In this document: piece after piece, positions 1 to 8,521 of the stretch
How positions within the stretch are numbered: position 1 is the stretch's first letter
Layout of the letters: each line of letters opens with the position of its first letter
Assembly (NCBI RefSeq): GCF_900112695.1
Contig: NZ_FOMT01000002.1
Location: forward strand, 62,001-126,000
Length of the DNA stretch: 64,000 nt
Direction: 5' to 3'
Source of the DNA: Paenibacillus catalpae
Lineage (GTDB): Bacteria > Bacillota > Bacilli > Paenibacillales > Paenibacillaceae
Made by a program: the position numbers and the translations under genes
Notes under the pieces: generated by a model
The model's input: only the letters and a program-made list of their open reading frames with translations
Told to the model about the DNA's origin: nothing
Database searches by the model: none

Positions 1-1
1 T

Positions 2-727
2 GTATACCGCTACTCCAACGTGTATCGGAGAATGGCCGAGGAGCTTGAGCGTGGACGTTTGGGCGATGTGAAGCTGATGTGGTGCAAGGAATTCCGCGAT
101 CCGTTCCCGCCGACGGAGTGGTTCTACGACAAGAACAAGTCGGGCGGCGCGCTGGTCGAGAAGGACTGCCATCACTTTGATATTTTCAACTGGATGATTG
201 GTTCGAAGCCGCTGCGGGTGTTCGCAACTGGCGGACAGCACGTCATGAAGCAGGGGCAGCCGAATATGATTACGAATTCTTACAGCCATTATCCGGCCAA
301 ACCTATCGAGAATGTCTCGATTGTGGATCATGCCTGGGTAACGATTGAATACGAGAACGGCAGCAAGGCAAATTTGGGACTGTGCATGTATCTGAAGCCC
401 CGCAATTTGATGGGGGATGGCCTTGAGATCGGGCTGATCGGCGAGAATGGCGGCCAGATGGTGGCAAAGAACGACAAGACGATCGATATCGTTGGCGGAC
501 AGAACTTCACCCGCGATCATCTGGATATCGACGTCACATCGGATTCGATTATGGGCGGGCATACCGGCGGTCAAACGCAGCGGATTGAATTCGTAAGGAG
601 CGTTACGGAAGGCAAGCAGCCCTTTGCCTCCGCTTATGTCGGCAGAGATGCCCTGCTGATCGCGCTGGCAGCGGAGAAGTCGATTGTGGAAGAACGATAC
701 GTGTACGTGAATGAATTAATGAAGTAA
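2..727 (+). CDS. Gfo/Idh/MocA-family dehydrogenase, C-terminal part
   Basis: The gene is cut by the left edge; the frame is open from base 2, so the NAD(P)-binding Rossmann half is missing. What remains is the C-terminal alpha/beta domain of the Gfo/Idh/MocA family, with the characteristic segment GGALVEKDCHHFDIFNWM, in which the Asp/His residues normally contribute to the active site of sugar or inositol dehydrogenases. An internal GTG at 20 is probably just a Val codon. The stop is 12 bases before the ATG of an ABC permease, so it is probably the first visible gene of a sugar uptake and oxidation operon. The substrate cannot be told. Confidence 0.9.
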   Translation, partial: VYRYSNVYRRMAEELERGRLGDVKLMWCKEFRDPFPPTEWFYDKNKSGGALVEKDCHHFDIFNWMIGSKPLRVFATGGQHVMKQGQPNMITNSYSHYPAKPIENVSIVDHAWVTIEYENGSKANLGLCMYLKPRNLMGDGLEIGLIGENGGQMVAKNDKTIDIVGGQNFTRDHLDIDVTSDSIMGGHTGGQTQRIEFVRSVTEGKQPFASAYVGRDALLIALAAEKSIVEERYVYVNELMK

Positions 728-739
728 GGGGGTGCCGGG

Positions 740-1633
740 ATGAAAAGCAATTTGAGAAGATATGATACGCTTGTTTTCTTCTTGTTTATATCCCCTTGGA
801 TAATCGGTTTCTCGCTCTTTTTTCTTGTTCCTTTTGGTACTTCCGTGTTTTACGCGTTTACGGATGCCCGGCTGCCGGGAGCGGTGGACTACAACTTCGT
901 GGGGTTGTCCAACTTTGTAGATATGGTGGGTAATCCGATTTTTAGCAAAAGCCTGCAGAACACCGCATACTTCGTCATTGTTGGCGTTCCCGTCGTAACG
1001 GCCGGCATGCTGCTGATCGCGCTGCTGCTTAATATGAACGTCAAAGGCATAGCCCTTTACCGGACCTTCTATTACTTGCCGACGCTTGTGCCAATCGTTG
1101 CAACCGTCATTATTTGGCGGCTTGTGTTTAACTCGGAATTTGGCATTCTGAATGCAGGGCTGTCCGTGCTGGGGATAGGCAAGACCGATTGGATGGGCAG
1201 CGAAGGCTTGATCAAGCCGGTTATTATTCTGCTGCAGGTATGGATCTCCGGAAGCGGGGTGCTCATCTTCCTGGCTGCTCTGAAGAATGTGCCGAAGCAT
1301 CTGTATGAAGCGGTGCTCATTGATGGGGCAAACAAGGTTCAATCGTTCTTCCGAGTGACGCTTCCGATGATCAGCCCTTCCATTCTGTTCGTGGTCATTA
1401 TTCAGACGATGTATAACTTTCAGATGTTCACCGAAGCGCTGCTGCTGACAAAGGGCGGACCGAATTATGCGGCTTACACCTTTGTCTATAACATCTACAA
1501 GTCGGCGTTTACGGATCTGAAATTCAGCATGGCGATGACGCAATCCATCTTCTTGTTCGCGCTGATCTCCCTTGTCACATTCGTACTGATGAAGCTGTCG
1601 AAGCGGTTTGTCTATTATGAAGGCGAGAAATAG
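740..1633 (+). CDS. CUT1 sugar ABC transporter permease (MalF/UgpA type)
   Basis: A 297-residue integral membrane protein with about six hydrophobic segments, the first near residues 13-35. The EAA loop that contacts the ATPase is visible near residues 188-205 (EAVLIDGANKVQSFF, followed by TLPM), which identifies a binding-protein-dependent sugar permease. The ATG has a GGGGGTG-like ribosome binding site in the gap after the dehydrogenase. It is followed after 14 bases by the partner permease. No ATPase gene is present, as is common for CUT1 systems that share an MsmX-type ATPase encoded elsewhere. Confidence 0.95.
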   Translation: MKSNLRRYDTLVFFLFISPWIIGFSLFFLVPFGTSVFYAFTDARLPGAVDYNFVGLSNFVDMVGNPIFSKSLQNTAYFVIVGVPVVTAGMLLIALLLNMNVKGIALYRTFYYLPTLVPIVATVIIWRLVFNSEFGILNAGLSVLGIGKTDWMGSEGLIKPVIILLQVWISGSGVLIFLAALKNVPKHLYEAVLIDGANKVQSFFRVTLPMISPSILFVVIIQTMYNFQMFTEALLLTKGGPNYAAYTFVYNIYKSAFTDLKFSMAMTQSIFLFALISLVTFVLMKLSKRFVYYEGEK

Positions 1634-1647
1634 AGGGGGGAAACAAG

Positions 1648-2487
1648 ATGACCACGTCTAACAAACGTTTGATAAAGCAAACCGGCAAATATGCGCTTCT
1701 GACAGCTGCGCTGGTGCTGTTCGCCGGACCACTCGTATGGATGCTGTCTACGATGATGAAGACCAAGGCGGAAACATACAAGGTTCCTCCCGGTCTGCTG
1801 CCGGAATCTTTGAACTTCGAAGCGTTTCACAGGCTGTTCGATGTGCAGCCGCTCATGTGGAGATGGATCCAGAATTCATTCACGATTTCCGCTCTTGTTG
1901 TGCTCGGCGCGGTAATATCCAGCTCCATTGTGGCCTATGGCTTCTCACGCTTTTCAACGAAATACAAGGATCGGCTGTTCCCGATTGTCCTCATGACGCT
2001 GATGATTCCGCCGTCCATCCTGATGATCCCGTCCTACGTGCTGTTCACGAAGCTGCACTGGGTAGACACCTGGCTGCCGCTTATCGTCCCGGCATGGCTT
2101 GGCGGCGCGTATTACATCTTCTTGTTCCGGCAGTTTTTCATGACCATTCCGCAGGAGCTGGATGAAGCGACCTACCTCGACGGCGGGAACCGGTGGACCG
2201 TGTTCACCAAGGTCATTATGCCGCTGTCCAAACCTATTGTTGTGACAACCGTCATTTTTGCCTTCGTGAACTCATGGCTCGATTTTCTCGGACCGTTCCT
2301 TTATATCAAGAGCAACAGCATGTTCACCCTAAGCGTAGGTCTCCAGCTGCTGATCGGCCAGACGAGTCAGGACTTCCCGGCGCTTGCCGCCGGCGCTTTT
2401 ATCAGCATTGTGCCAATTGGCCTGCTGTTCCTGTTCGCGCAACGCTACATTGTGGAAGGGGTGGTGCTCACGGGTTCGAAGGGTTAA
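1648..2487 (+). CDS. CUT1 sugar ABC transporter permease (MalG/UgpE type)
   Basis: A 279-residue permease, second half of the heterodimeric membrane channel. It has the usual six-helix arrangement and an EAA loop around residues 170-190 (DEATYLDGGNRWTVF, then IMPLSKP). The start has a strong GAGGGGGG ribosome binding site. Length and position match MalG-type partners in CUT1 operons, and it sits between the first permease and the binding protein. Confidence 0.95.
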   Translation: MTTSNKRLIKQTGKYALLTAALVLFAGPLVWMLSTMMKTKAETYKVPPGLLPESLNFEAFHRLFDVQPLMWRWIQNSFTISALVVLGAVISSSIVAYGFSRFSTKYKDRLFPIVLMTLMIPPSILMIPSYVLFTKLHWVDTWLPLIVPAWLGGAYYIFLFRQFFMTIPQELDEATYLDGGNRWTVFTKVIMPLSKPIVVTTVIFAFVNSWLDFLGPFLYIKSNSMFTLSVGLQLLIGQTSQDFPALAAGAFISIVPIGLLFLFAQRYIVEGVVLTGSKG

Positions 2488-2558
2488 GGTGGACAACGCG
2501 GGCAGGCATAAGATGTTCAATACTGCTGTTTTCAAAATAATCTAAAGGGGAACTGGAT

Positions 2559-3932
2559 ATGAAAACGAACAGAAAGTGGTTATTGGGTCTTTTTACGCTT
2601 ATGTTATCAATGGTAATGATCATCTCCGGCTGCGGCAGCAACAATAATAATGGCGGTTCCGGCGAAGCGGCAAACGGTGAGCAAAGCAACAACGGCAGCG
2701 CGGAGCAGACAGAGAAACCTGCTGAGCCGGTTACGATCACCTACTCGCAGTGGGGAACGGCGGAAGAGCTGCAGCGTACGCAGGAGCTTTTAAATAAATT
2801 CATGGAAGCCTACCCGAACATTACGGTTAAGCTGGAAGGCAAGGACTGGGCCAGCTATTGGGATGGTCTGACGGCTAATGCCGCGGGCGGCACGCTTCCT
2901 GACGTGTTCAAAACCAGCTATGCTTTTATCGAGAAATACGGCGAGCTTGGCATCTTCAAAGAGCTTGACGGTTTGCTCGCTGACAAAGGCTTTGAACTTG
3001 GCAATATCGATGAAAGCCTTCTTGGTCTACATAAATACGGCGGCAAACAAGTATCTCTTCCAATTGATGCGAACGTGATCGTCTGGTACTACGATAAAGC
3101 GATCTTTGCGGATCCGAAGAAGAACCCGAAAGGCGCTCCGGTTCCATCCCTCGAACCAACCTGGGATGAAGTTCTGGACATCGCCACCAAGCTGACGATC
3201 GACAAAAACGGTAAAAACCCTGGGGAAGCCGGCTTTGACGGCGACAATATTGTGCAGTGGGGCATGTCCGTATCGCCAGGCTCCACGATGGACTGGTTCC
3301 TTGAACCGGAGCTGTGGTCCAATGGCGCGAAGCTCATGAATGATGACGGATCGCTTGCCCTGAATACGCCTGAAGCACGTGAAGTACTGGACTTCTTTAT
3401 TGATGCAACGAAGAAACAAATCAATACAACGCCTGCTCAAATCGAAGGTCTGGGCGGCCAGGTGAACCTGGGGATTACAACCGGTAAAGTAGCCATGAAC
3501 CCGGGCGGCAACTGGAACACAACAAACTTCAAAGAAGCCAAAGTGGATTACGGCATGACGTACCTGCCGAAATTCAAAGAGAACAAAACCGTCGTACAAC
3601 CGGCTGGCATGGCAATTGCGAATAATACGAAGCATGAAGAAGCAGCTTATACCCTGCTTGCATGGCTGGCAGGTCCTGAAGGTCAAACGGAGCTGGCGAA
3701 GCAGGGCTATTCGATCCCGGCGAATAAAGCAGCATCCGATGCTTATATCGCAACCGCAGGTGAAGCGAATAAAATCTTCCTCGACGCGCAGCAATTCGGC
3801 ATCATTTCGCCGTTCACAGTGAAGAAAACGGATCTGGTATGGACATATGGCGAGCAATCGCTTAAGAATCCGCTCGCTGGCGACGGTGACGTGGACGCGG
3901 CCATTAAAGATCTGGAATCGAAGCTGAAGTAA
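2559..3932 (+). CDS. Extracellular sugar-binding lipoprotein (ABC transporter)
   Basis: A 457-residue solute-binding protein of the family-1 cluster. It has a lipoprotein signal peptide ending in a lipobox (IISGC, Cys near residue 26), an Asn/Gly/Ser-rich tether of about 30 residues, and then a two-lobed binding domain starting near VTITYSQWGTAEE. It captures a sugar outside the membrane for the two permeases just upstream. The ribosome binding site AAAGGGG precedes the ATG. A rho-independent terminator follows directly, so this is the last gene of the operon. Confidence 0.95.
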   Translation: MKTNRKWLLGLFTLMLSMVMIISGCGSNNNNGGSGEAANGEQSNNGSAEQTEKPAEPVTITYSQWGTAEELQRTQELLNKFMEAYPNITVKLEGKDWASYWDGLTANAAGGTLPDVFKTSYAFIEKYGELGIFKELDGLLADKGFELGNIDESLLGLHKYGGKQVSLPIDANVIVWYYDKAIFADPKKNPKGAPVPSLEPTWDEVLDIATKLTIDKNGKNPGEAGFDGDNIVQWGMSVSPGSTMDWFLEPELWSNGAKLMNDDGSLALNTPEAREVLDFFIDATKKQINTTPAQIEGLGGQVNLGITTGKVAMNPGGNWNTTNFKEAKVDYGMTYLPKFKENKTVVQPAGMAIANNTKHEEAAYTLLAWLAGPEGQTELAKQGYSIPANKAASDAYIATAGEANKIFLDAQQFGIISPFTVKKTDLVWTYGEQSLKNPLAGDGDVDAAIKDLESKLK

Positions 3933-3954
3933 GAGGGGTTAGGAAAGAGCGGGG

Positions 3955-3987
3955 AGAAGAAGCGTCTGGTCGCTTCTTTTCCCTTTT
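3955..3987 (+). terminator. Rho-independent terminator after the sugar ABC operon
   Basis: Stem AGAAGCG / CGCTTCT with loop TCTGGT, followed by a T-rich tract. It lies just after the binding protein and before the LacI promoter. Confidence 0.85.
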
Positions 3988-4023
3988 TTGCTTAGGCCCA
4001 AAAGCCTGAAATGGCGGTGTTTC

Positions 4024-4086
4024 TTGACTATTGATGAATACGGCTTTACAATAGAATTTGCCGCAACTTTTGGTTAGTTGCCGCAA
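4024..4086 (+). promoter_or_regulatory. Sigma-A promoter and repeated operator candidate for the LacI gene
   Basis: A -35 box TTGACT (4024-4029), a 17-base spacer and a -10 box TACAAT (4047-4052) form a near-consensus vegetative promoter. Immediately downstream, TTGCCGCAA occurs twice as a direct repeat (4058-4066 and 4078-4086), start to start 20 bp apart, i.e. on the same DNA face. This position would suit repression, possibly autoregulation by the LacI-family protein encoded next. The operator role is inferred. Confidence 0.65.
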
Positions 4087-4131
4087 TTATAGAGAGCATA
4101 TATTCGATATAGGAATAGAGAGGAACGTATG

Positions 4132-5172
4132 ATGGCCAAGTTAAAGGACATTGCAGAGCAGGTTGGGGTTTCCATCTCGACGGTATCGCGGGTCATGAAG
4201 AATGATTCCACACGTTCCGTCAGCGAAGAGACCCGTAAGAAAATTTGGGAAGCTGCGGAGAAGCTCGGCTACAAGGCGAACCGCGTGGAGAAAAAATCCG
4301 ACAACAAGCTGATGGTTCATATCGGCTGCGTGGTTGCCATTCCTCAGAACAAATATAATAATCCCTACTTCTCTGTTATATTGGAGGGTATTGAGAAAGC
4401 GTTGACAGAGTCCGGCTTCCGGCTGGAATTTGTATACAGTATCGAGAATCAAGCGGATATTCAGCAGCTGCAATCGCTGGTGAAGGAGCACCGGATTGAC
4501 GGCATGATTATTGTCGAGCGGATTGATGCCGATGCGTACCAGTGGATTAAACAAAATGTGAAAGCGGTTGTTGGCGTGGATTTGGCAGACAGAAATATTC
4601 CCGTCGTCTGTTACGACCGCGAAGCCGCGGCGAAGGAAGCCGTGCAGCATCTCATTAAACAGGGGCACAAGCAGATCGGCTATATCGGCGGTCCGGAGCT
4701 GAATGATCCTTTCCGGCAGGAGAAGCGTTTCCTCGGCTATCAGAGCGCGATGCGCGAAGCGGGACTTGAGCTGAATGACAACTGGGTTATTGATGTGAAA
4801 TGGGATGTATCGTTAAGCTATGAGCTGACCAAGCAGGCGTTTGAGAAAAAAGGCTATTCGCCAACCGCGATCTTCGCGGCCAGTGATATGATGGCGATTG
4901 CCGCGATGCGTGCCGCAACGGAGCGGGGTCTTCGTATTCCGGAGGATATCGCGGTTGTTGGCGTCGATAATATCGAGATCTCCGAGTTCACCTCGCCGCC
5001 GCTGACGACGATTCATGTTCCGAAGCTTGAGATGGGGATGTTCGCCGTTAAGCTGCTGCTTGATTATTTGGATCACCAATATTCGCTGCCGGTGCGCATG
5101 ACCATTCCGTACCGGATGGTATACCGCCGCTCTTCCGAGTCGCAGCAGCCGGCCGTTATTAGCGTGCAATAA
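4132..5172 (+). CDS. LacI/GalR-family transcriptional regulator
   Basis: A 346-residue regulator with an N-terminal LacI helix-turn-helix (KLKDIAEQVGVSISTVSRVM, residues 3-22) and a periplasmic-binding-protein-like effector domain, including the conserved FAASDMMAIAAMRAA and IAVVGVDNIE segments. Two adjacent ATG codons are available (4129 and 4132); 4132 is preferred because it sits 8 bases from AGAGAGG. It probably controls the upstream sugar ABC operon and perhaps itself, through the TTGCCGCAA repeats in its promoter. The sugar effector is unknown. Confidence 0.93.
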   Translation: MAKLKDIAEQVGVSISTVSRVMKNDSTRSVSEETRKKIWEAAEKLGYKANRVEKKSDNKLMVHIGCVVAIPQNKYNNPYFSVILEGIEKALTESGFRLEFVYSIENQADIQQLQSLVKEHRIDGMIIVERIDADAYQWIKQNVKAVVGVDLADRNIPVVCYDREAAAKEAVQHLIKQGHKQIGYIGGPELNDPFRQEKRFLGYQSAMREAGLELNDNWVIDVKWDVSLSYELTKQAFEKKGYSPTAIFAASDMMAIAAMRAATERGLRIPEDIAVVGVDNIEISEFTSPPLTTIHVPKLEMGMFAVKLLLDYLDHQYSLPVRMTIPYRMVYRRSSESQQPAVISVQ

Positions 5173-5227
5173 GAGGCTGTCCCGAAAGCTATCTTTAATG
5201 ATGGCATTGGGGCGCCTCTTTTTTTGT
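5169..5227 (+). terminator. Likely terminator after the LacI gene
   Basis: AAGAGGC pairs with GCCTCTT across a long loop that itself has CCC/GGG pairing, followed by a run of seven or more T. It overlaps the stop codon region of the regulator. Confidence 0.6.
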
Positions 5228-5339
5228 CTTTGACCCATTGCACTGGATACTTTGGAACTCCGCCGGTAACTTTCGTTATCAGGAACAAACTTCGGCTCAA
5301 ATGAGCTGATTTTGCCGGCCGGAATGGAATCCAATGTAA

Positions 5340-5541
5340 TACTGCGGATTTAAACTGCACGAAGTGCAGGATATTTGCCCGGAATGGTAGTTGCTCGAGA
5401 GATATACTGTACAAAATGCAGTATATTTCGTCTAATAAGCCCGGAACAGCCGATGTTGTCCGAATATCCTGCACTTCGTGCAGGATATTGCTGATTACTG
5501 AGCTTCAACGTTCCATTATACTGCATATTGTGCAACGTAGA
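5340..5541. repeat. Array of four short palindromes of two related types
   Basis: Four hairpin-forming units lie roughly 50-60 bp apart between the LacI and AraC genes. Unit 1 is CTGCAC-GAA-GTGCAG (5355-5369). Unit 2 is an imperfect ATATACTG / CAGTATAT palindrome (5402-5426). Unit 3 is AATATCCTGCAC-TTC-GTGCAGGATATT (5463-5489), 12-bp arms. Unit 4 is a degenerate TATACTGCATATTGTGCA (about 5518-5535). They share the core CTGCA-N-TGCAG, with flanks alternating between the ATATC and TATA types. This resembles REP/BIME-style intergenic repeats; no coding frame explains it. Confidence 0.75.
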
Positions 5542-5595
5542 TGGATAGCGGGTTAAAAGCAAACTTGATCTTGATAGGCTGCAAATAGAGGTGTT

Positions 5596-6495
5596 TCACG
5601 TCTGCGCCCGTGCTTTGGCGGTACGCGCATAGTCCGACGGCGGCATGCCGGTCGCTTTCTTGAAATCGCGAGAGAAGTAATGAATGCTGCTGTAGCCAAG
5701 CATAGCGGATATCTCGGTGAAGTTGTACTGCTGCTCGCGGATCATCGTTTTTGCTTCTTCAATCTTCAGCTGCTTGAAGTAGTCCATCGGTCCAACGCCA
5801 GCCTGCGCATGGAAGACCTCCTTCAGCCGGCTTTTCCCGAGGTGCAGCTCTTTGCACAGTCTGTCGAGCGTCAGCTGCTCGGATAAATGCCCGCGCATGA
5901 ATGCAATAATCCGCTCGGCCGTCTGCTGCTCCGCCTTCTCGGTCTGGAACGAAGCGGGCTTGCGCACGGCTTGGCGTTCGGCATCGTCCTGCTGCCGGAT
6001 CAGTTGAATGAGCAGCGTCTCCAGGTAATTGCGCATGGCCTGCTCGCTGGCGAATGGTGCGCCTTCCCGTGTAATGAGCTCGTGGATATCGGAATTGTCG
6101 TATGGCGGCGCGAAGGAGTGGAAGCCTTCCTGCATAAGCAGCGACAGCAGATTCCGATCTTTTGTGCCGAGCTGCATCACCCGGTTCTCGAATCTTTCCA
6201 TGCACGGGGAAGCGCATTCGAACGACAACACGAATAAGTTAGGCGGCTTATGCCGATGTCCTACATTCACCGTATGAAACTCCCCGGGTTTATGGAAGAT
6301 GATCATGCCTTGCTCGAGCTGATGCGTAAGCTCATCCGCCCTTACCTCCACAGAACCCTTGTCCACATACAGCAGCTCCCAGAAGTCATGCTGCTCCCCT
6401 TCGAACACGTAACCTTTGGCAAACTCGAAATAATGGAATGAAATCAGCTTACGTACCGCAAGCATTTCCTTAAGCGTATGGCGAGCGAATTCCAT
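5596..6495 (-). CDS. AraC-family regulator with cupin-type sensor domain
   Basis: A 299-residue regulator. The N-terminal half (about residues 20-115) looks like an AraC-type cupin ligand-binding domain. The C-terminal 100 residues hold the two helix-turn-helix motifs of AraC/XylS proteins (LTLDRLCKELHLGKSRLKE and the FTEISAMLGYSSIHYFSRDF region). It is divergent from the isomerase/dehydrogenase operon beginning at 6642, which it most probably controls in response to a sugar or sugar derivative. A -10-like TATAAT on the minus strand lies at 6532-6537. Confidence 0.92.
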   Translation of the reverse strand: MEFARHTLKEMLAVRKLISFHYFEFAKGYVFEGEQHDFWELLYVDKGSVEVRADELTHQLEQGMIIFHKPGEFHTVNVGHRHKPPNLFVLSFECASPCMERFENRVMQLGTKDRNLLSLLMQEGFHSFAPPYDNSDIHELITREGAPFASEQAMRNYLETLLIQLIRQQDDAERQAVRKPASFQTEKAEQQTAERIIAFMRGHLSEQLTLDRLCKELHLGKSRLKEVFHAQAGVGPMDYFKQLKIEEAKTMIREQQYNFTEISAMLGYSSIHYFSRDFKKATGMPPSDYARTAKARAQT

Positions 6496-6531
6496 CGGCC
6501 GACCACTCCTTTTTCAACATCGTTTGCATTA

Positions 6532-6607
6532 ATTATAAATGCTTTTTGCTCTGTGCAAAAGGTCCGGCTGATTTGCTAAAGATGGGCTGTGCTTCGGCTA
6601 TTATAAT
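6532..6607. promoter_or_regulatory. Divergent promoter region between the AraC gene and sugar operon
   Basis: On the minus strand, TATAAT (6532-6537) lies 16 bases from a TTTGCA -35-like box (6554-6559), suiting the AraC gene. On the plus strand, TATAAT (6602-6607) lies about 35 bases before the operon start but has no convincing -35 at normal spacing, which is expected of an activator-dependent promoter. The assignment is by motif only. Confidence 0.45.
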
Positions 6608-6641
6608 TGGCAGTATAAAGAGCTGAAGGAGGCTGCCCATC

Positions 6642-7490
6642 TTGAAAAAAGGGATTAATATCTGGTCATTTCCGGCAGGCATGCGTATAGAAGAAAGTAT
6701 TGAATTAGCGAAGGATGCGGGCTTTGACGGCATCGAGCTGTCGATGAACGAGACAGGCCCGCTTAGTGCAGAGAGCAAAGAGGAGGAAGTCCGGGCTATC
6801 CGCCGTTTTGCGGATGATACGGGGATCGAGCTGTCGAGCCTTGCAAGCGGTTTGTATTGGGATTACCCGCCAACCAGCGAGAATTCGCAGGTGAGCAGTA
6901 AAGCATTTGATATCGCGAAAAAGCAGCTAGAGCATGCTGCCGCGCTAGGCGTAGATACGATCCTTATCGTGCCTGGAGCAGTTGGCGTTGATTTTATTCC
7001 GAATGCGCCGGTGGTGCCTTATGACCGTGCGTACGACAACGCACTTGCCTTCTTCACGAAGCTGGCGAAGGAAGCGGAAGCGGTGAAGGTATCGGTTGGC
7101 ATCGAGAACGTATGGAACAAGTTCCTGCTGTCGCCGCTTGAAATGCGCGGATTCATAGATGCTGTTGGCTCCGACTATGTCGGCTCTTACTTCGATGTAG
7201 GCAATGTTGTCTATTCCGGCTATCCCGAGCATTGGATCTCGATTCTGAATCAGCGCATCAAGAAGGTGCATTTCAAGGATTACCGCCGTCAGGCAGGCGG
7301 GCTGCACGGGTTTGTGGATCTGCTTGCGGGGGACGTGGATTACCCGGTTGTTGTTCAGGCGCTGGAAGCGATCGGCTATAACGATTATGTGACGGCGGAG
7401 ATGATCCCGCCATACACGCATCATACGAAACAAATCATCTACAACACATCGGCGGCAATGGATGCCATCTTGGGGAGGACGGAACGCTAA
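6642..7490 (+). CDS. Sugar phosphate isomerase/epimerase (xylose-isomerase-like TIM barrel)
   Basis: A 282-residue AP-endonuclease-2-fold protein that begins with TTG after an AAGGAGG ribosome binding site. Expected metal-binding positions are visible: Glu in VGIENVWNK, Asp in YFDVGNV, His in KVHFKDY and Glu in VTAEMIPP. Such enzymes isomerise or epimerise ketoses, inositol derivatives or hexulose phosphates; an L-xylulose-5-phosphate 3-epimerase-like role fits the length. Its stop overlaps the next ATG (TAATG), so it is translationally coupled to the dehydrogenase and probably works on the same sugar. Confidence 0.9.
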   Translation: MKKGINIWSFPAGMRIEESIELAKDAGFDGIELSMNETGPLSAESKEEEVRAIRRFADDTGIELSSLASGLYWDYPPTSENSQVSSKAFDIAKKQLEHAAALGVDTILIVPGAVGVDFIPNAPVVPYDRAYDNALAFFTKLAKEAEAVKVSVGIENVWNKFLLSPLEMRGFIDAVGSDYVGSYFDVGNVVYSGYPEHWISILNQRIKKVHFKDYRRQAGGLHGFVDLLAGDVDYPVVVQALEAIGYNDYVTAEMIPPYTHHTKQIIYNTSAAMDAILGRTER

Positions 7491-8512
7491 TGCTGAAAAT
7501 CGGACTAATCGGACTTGGTTTTATGGGCAAGACACATCTGGAGAATTATCTGCGTCTCGAGAGAGAAGGAGCACCGATTCGCGTTGTTGCGCTGTGTGAT
7601 GTGGACGAAGTGAAGCTAAACGGCGGCGGCAGCGGCGGCAATATTGAGACATCCTCGGAGAACGAGATCGACTACAGCCGTTTCAGCAAATATACGTCCG
7701 TACAAGCCATGCTGGAGAGCGAGCAGCTGGATGCGGTAGATATTACGCTTCCTACCTTCCTGCACCGCGATGTGACTCTTCAATGTTTGAACAGCGGCGT
7801 TCACGTGCTCTGCGAGAAGCCGATGGCGATGAACGCGGAAGAGTGCGACATCATGATCGAAGCCGCTGAAGCAAGCGGCAAGCAGCTGATGATCGGGCAA
7901 TGCCTGCGCTTCTGGCCGGCTTATGTCTACCTGCAGGAACTCGTTAGCAGCGGTAAGTTCGGCAATGTGACGAGCGCATATTTCTACCGCGGCGGCGGCA
8001 CGCCTTCATGGGGACCATGGGTGCTGCAAAACGAGAAGGGCGGCGGCGCGTTGCTGGATATGCACGTGCATGACACCGACGTCGTGAACTGGCTGTTCGG
8101 CAAGCCCGAGGCGGTATCGTGCTACGGCAGAAACGTCATCCCGGGCAGCGGATACGACATTGTCTCCACCCATTACCGTTATGAAGATGATAAAATTGTG
8201 TCCGCCCAGGTGGATTGGACGCTAAATGGCGATTTTGGCTTCGAGATGGGCTACAAGGTTAACTTCGAGCATGGCAACGTGCAATTTGACGGTGCTGCCG
8301 TCAAGGTGAATCCGAATGACGGAGCGGGCTTTACTGCCGAGCTGCCGGAAGATCAAGGCTATTACTATCAACAGAAATATTTCACGGAAGCCCTTGTTCA
8401 AGGCTTGCCGCTCGATACGGCGACTCCGGAAAGCACAAAGGCAAGCATCGAGATCGTGACGGCGGAGCGGGAATCGGCGGACCAACGCGGCGCGTGGATT
8501 GCTGTACCTTAA
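7490..8512 (+). CDS. Gfo/Idh/MocA-family oxidoreductase
   Basis: A 340-residue NAD(P)-dependent dehydrogenase. The Rossmann fold opens with IGLIGLGFMGKTH at the N-terminus, followed by the family's HVLCEKPMA signature (Glu-Lys-Pro, near residues 104-112) and the catalytic GGGALLDMHVHDTDVVNW segment. It is coupled by one base to the isomerase and followed 9 bases later by the CBM9-like gene. The operon would oxidise and isomerise an imported sugar. It is a different gene from the truncated paralogue at the left edge. Confidence 0.93.
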   Translation: MLKIGLIGLGFMGKTHLENYLRLEREGAPIRVVALCDVDEVKLNGGGSGGNIETSSENEIDYSRFSKYTSVQAMLESEQLDAVDITLPTFLHRDVTLQCLNSGVHVLCEKPMAMNAEECDIMIEAAEASGKQLMIGQCLRFWPAYVYLQELVSSGKFGNVTSAYFYRGGGTPSWGPWVLQNEKGGGALLDMHVHDTDVVNWLFGKPEAVSCYGRNVIPGSGYDIVSTHYRYEDDKIVSAQVDWTLNGDFGFEMGYKVNFEHGNVQFDGAAVKVNPNDGAGFTAELPEDQGYYYQQKYFTEALVQGLPLDTATPESTKASIEIVTAERESADQRGAWIAVP

Positions 8513-8521
8513 AGGACTGCC

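Noticed and set aside
716-1543. Long antisense frame over the first permease
   Set aside because: A shadow of the real gene: no start signals, low-complexity His/Arg/Gln composition and no family resemblance.
5340-5541. CRISPR array or insertion sequence end
   Set aside because: Repeats are short palindromes of two types with irregular spacing; no transposase or cas gene is near.
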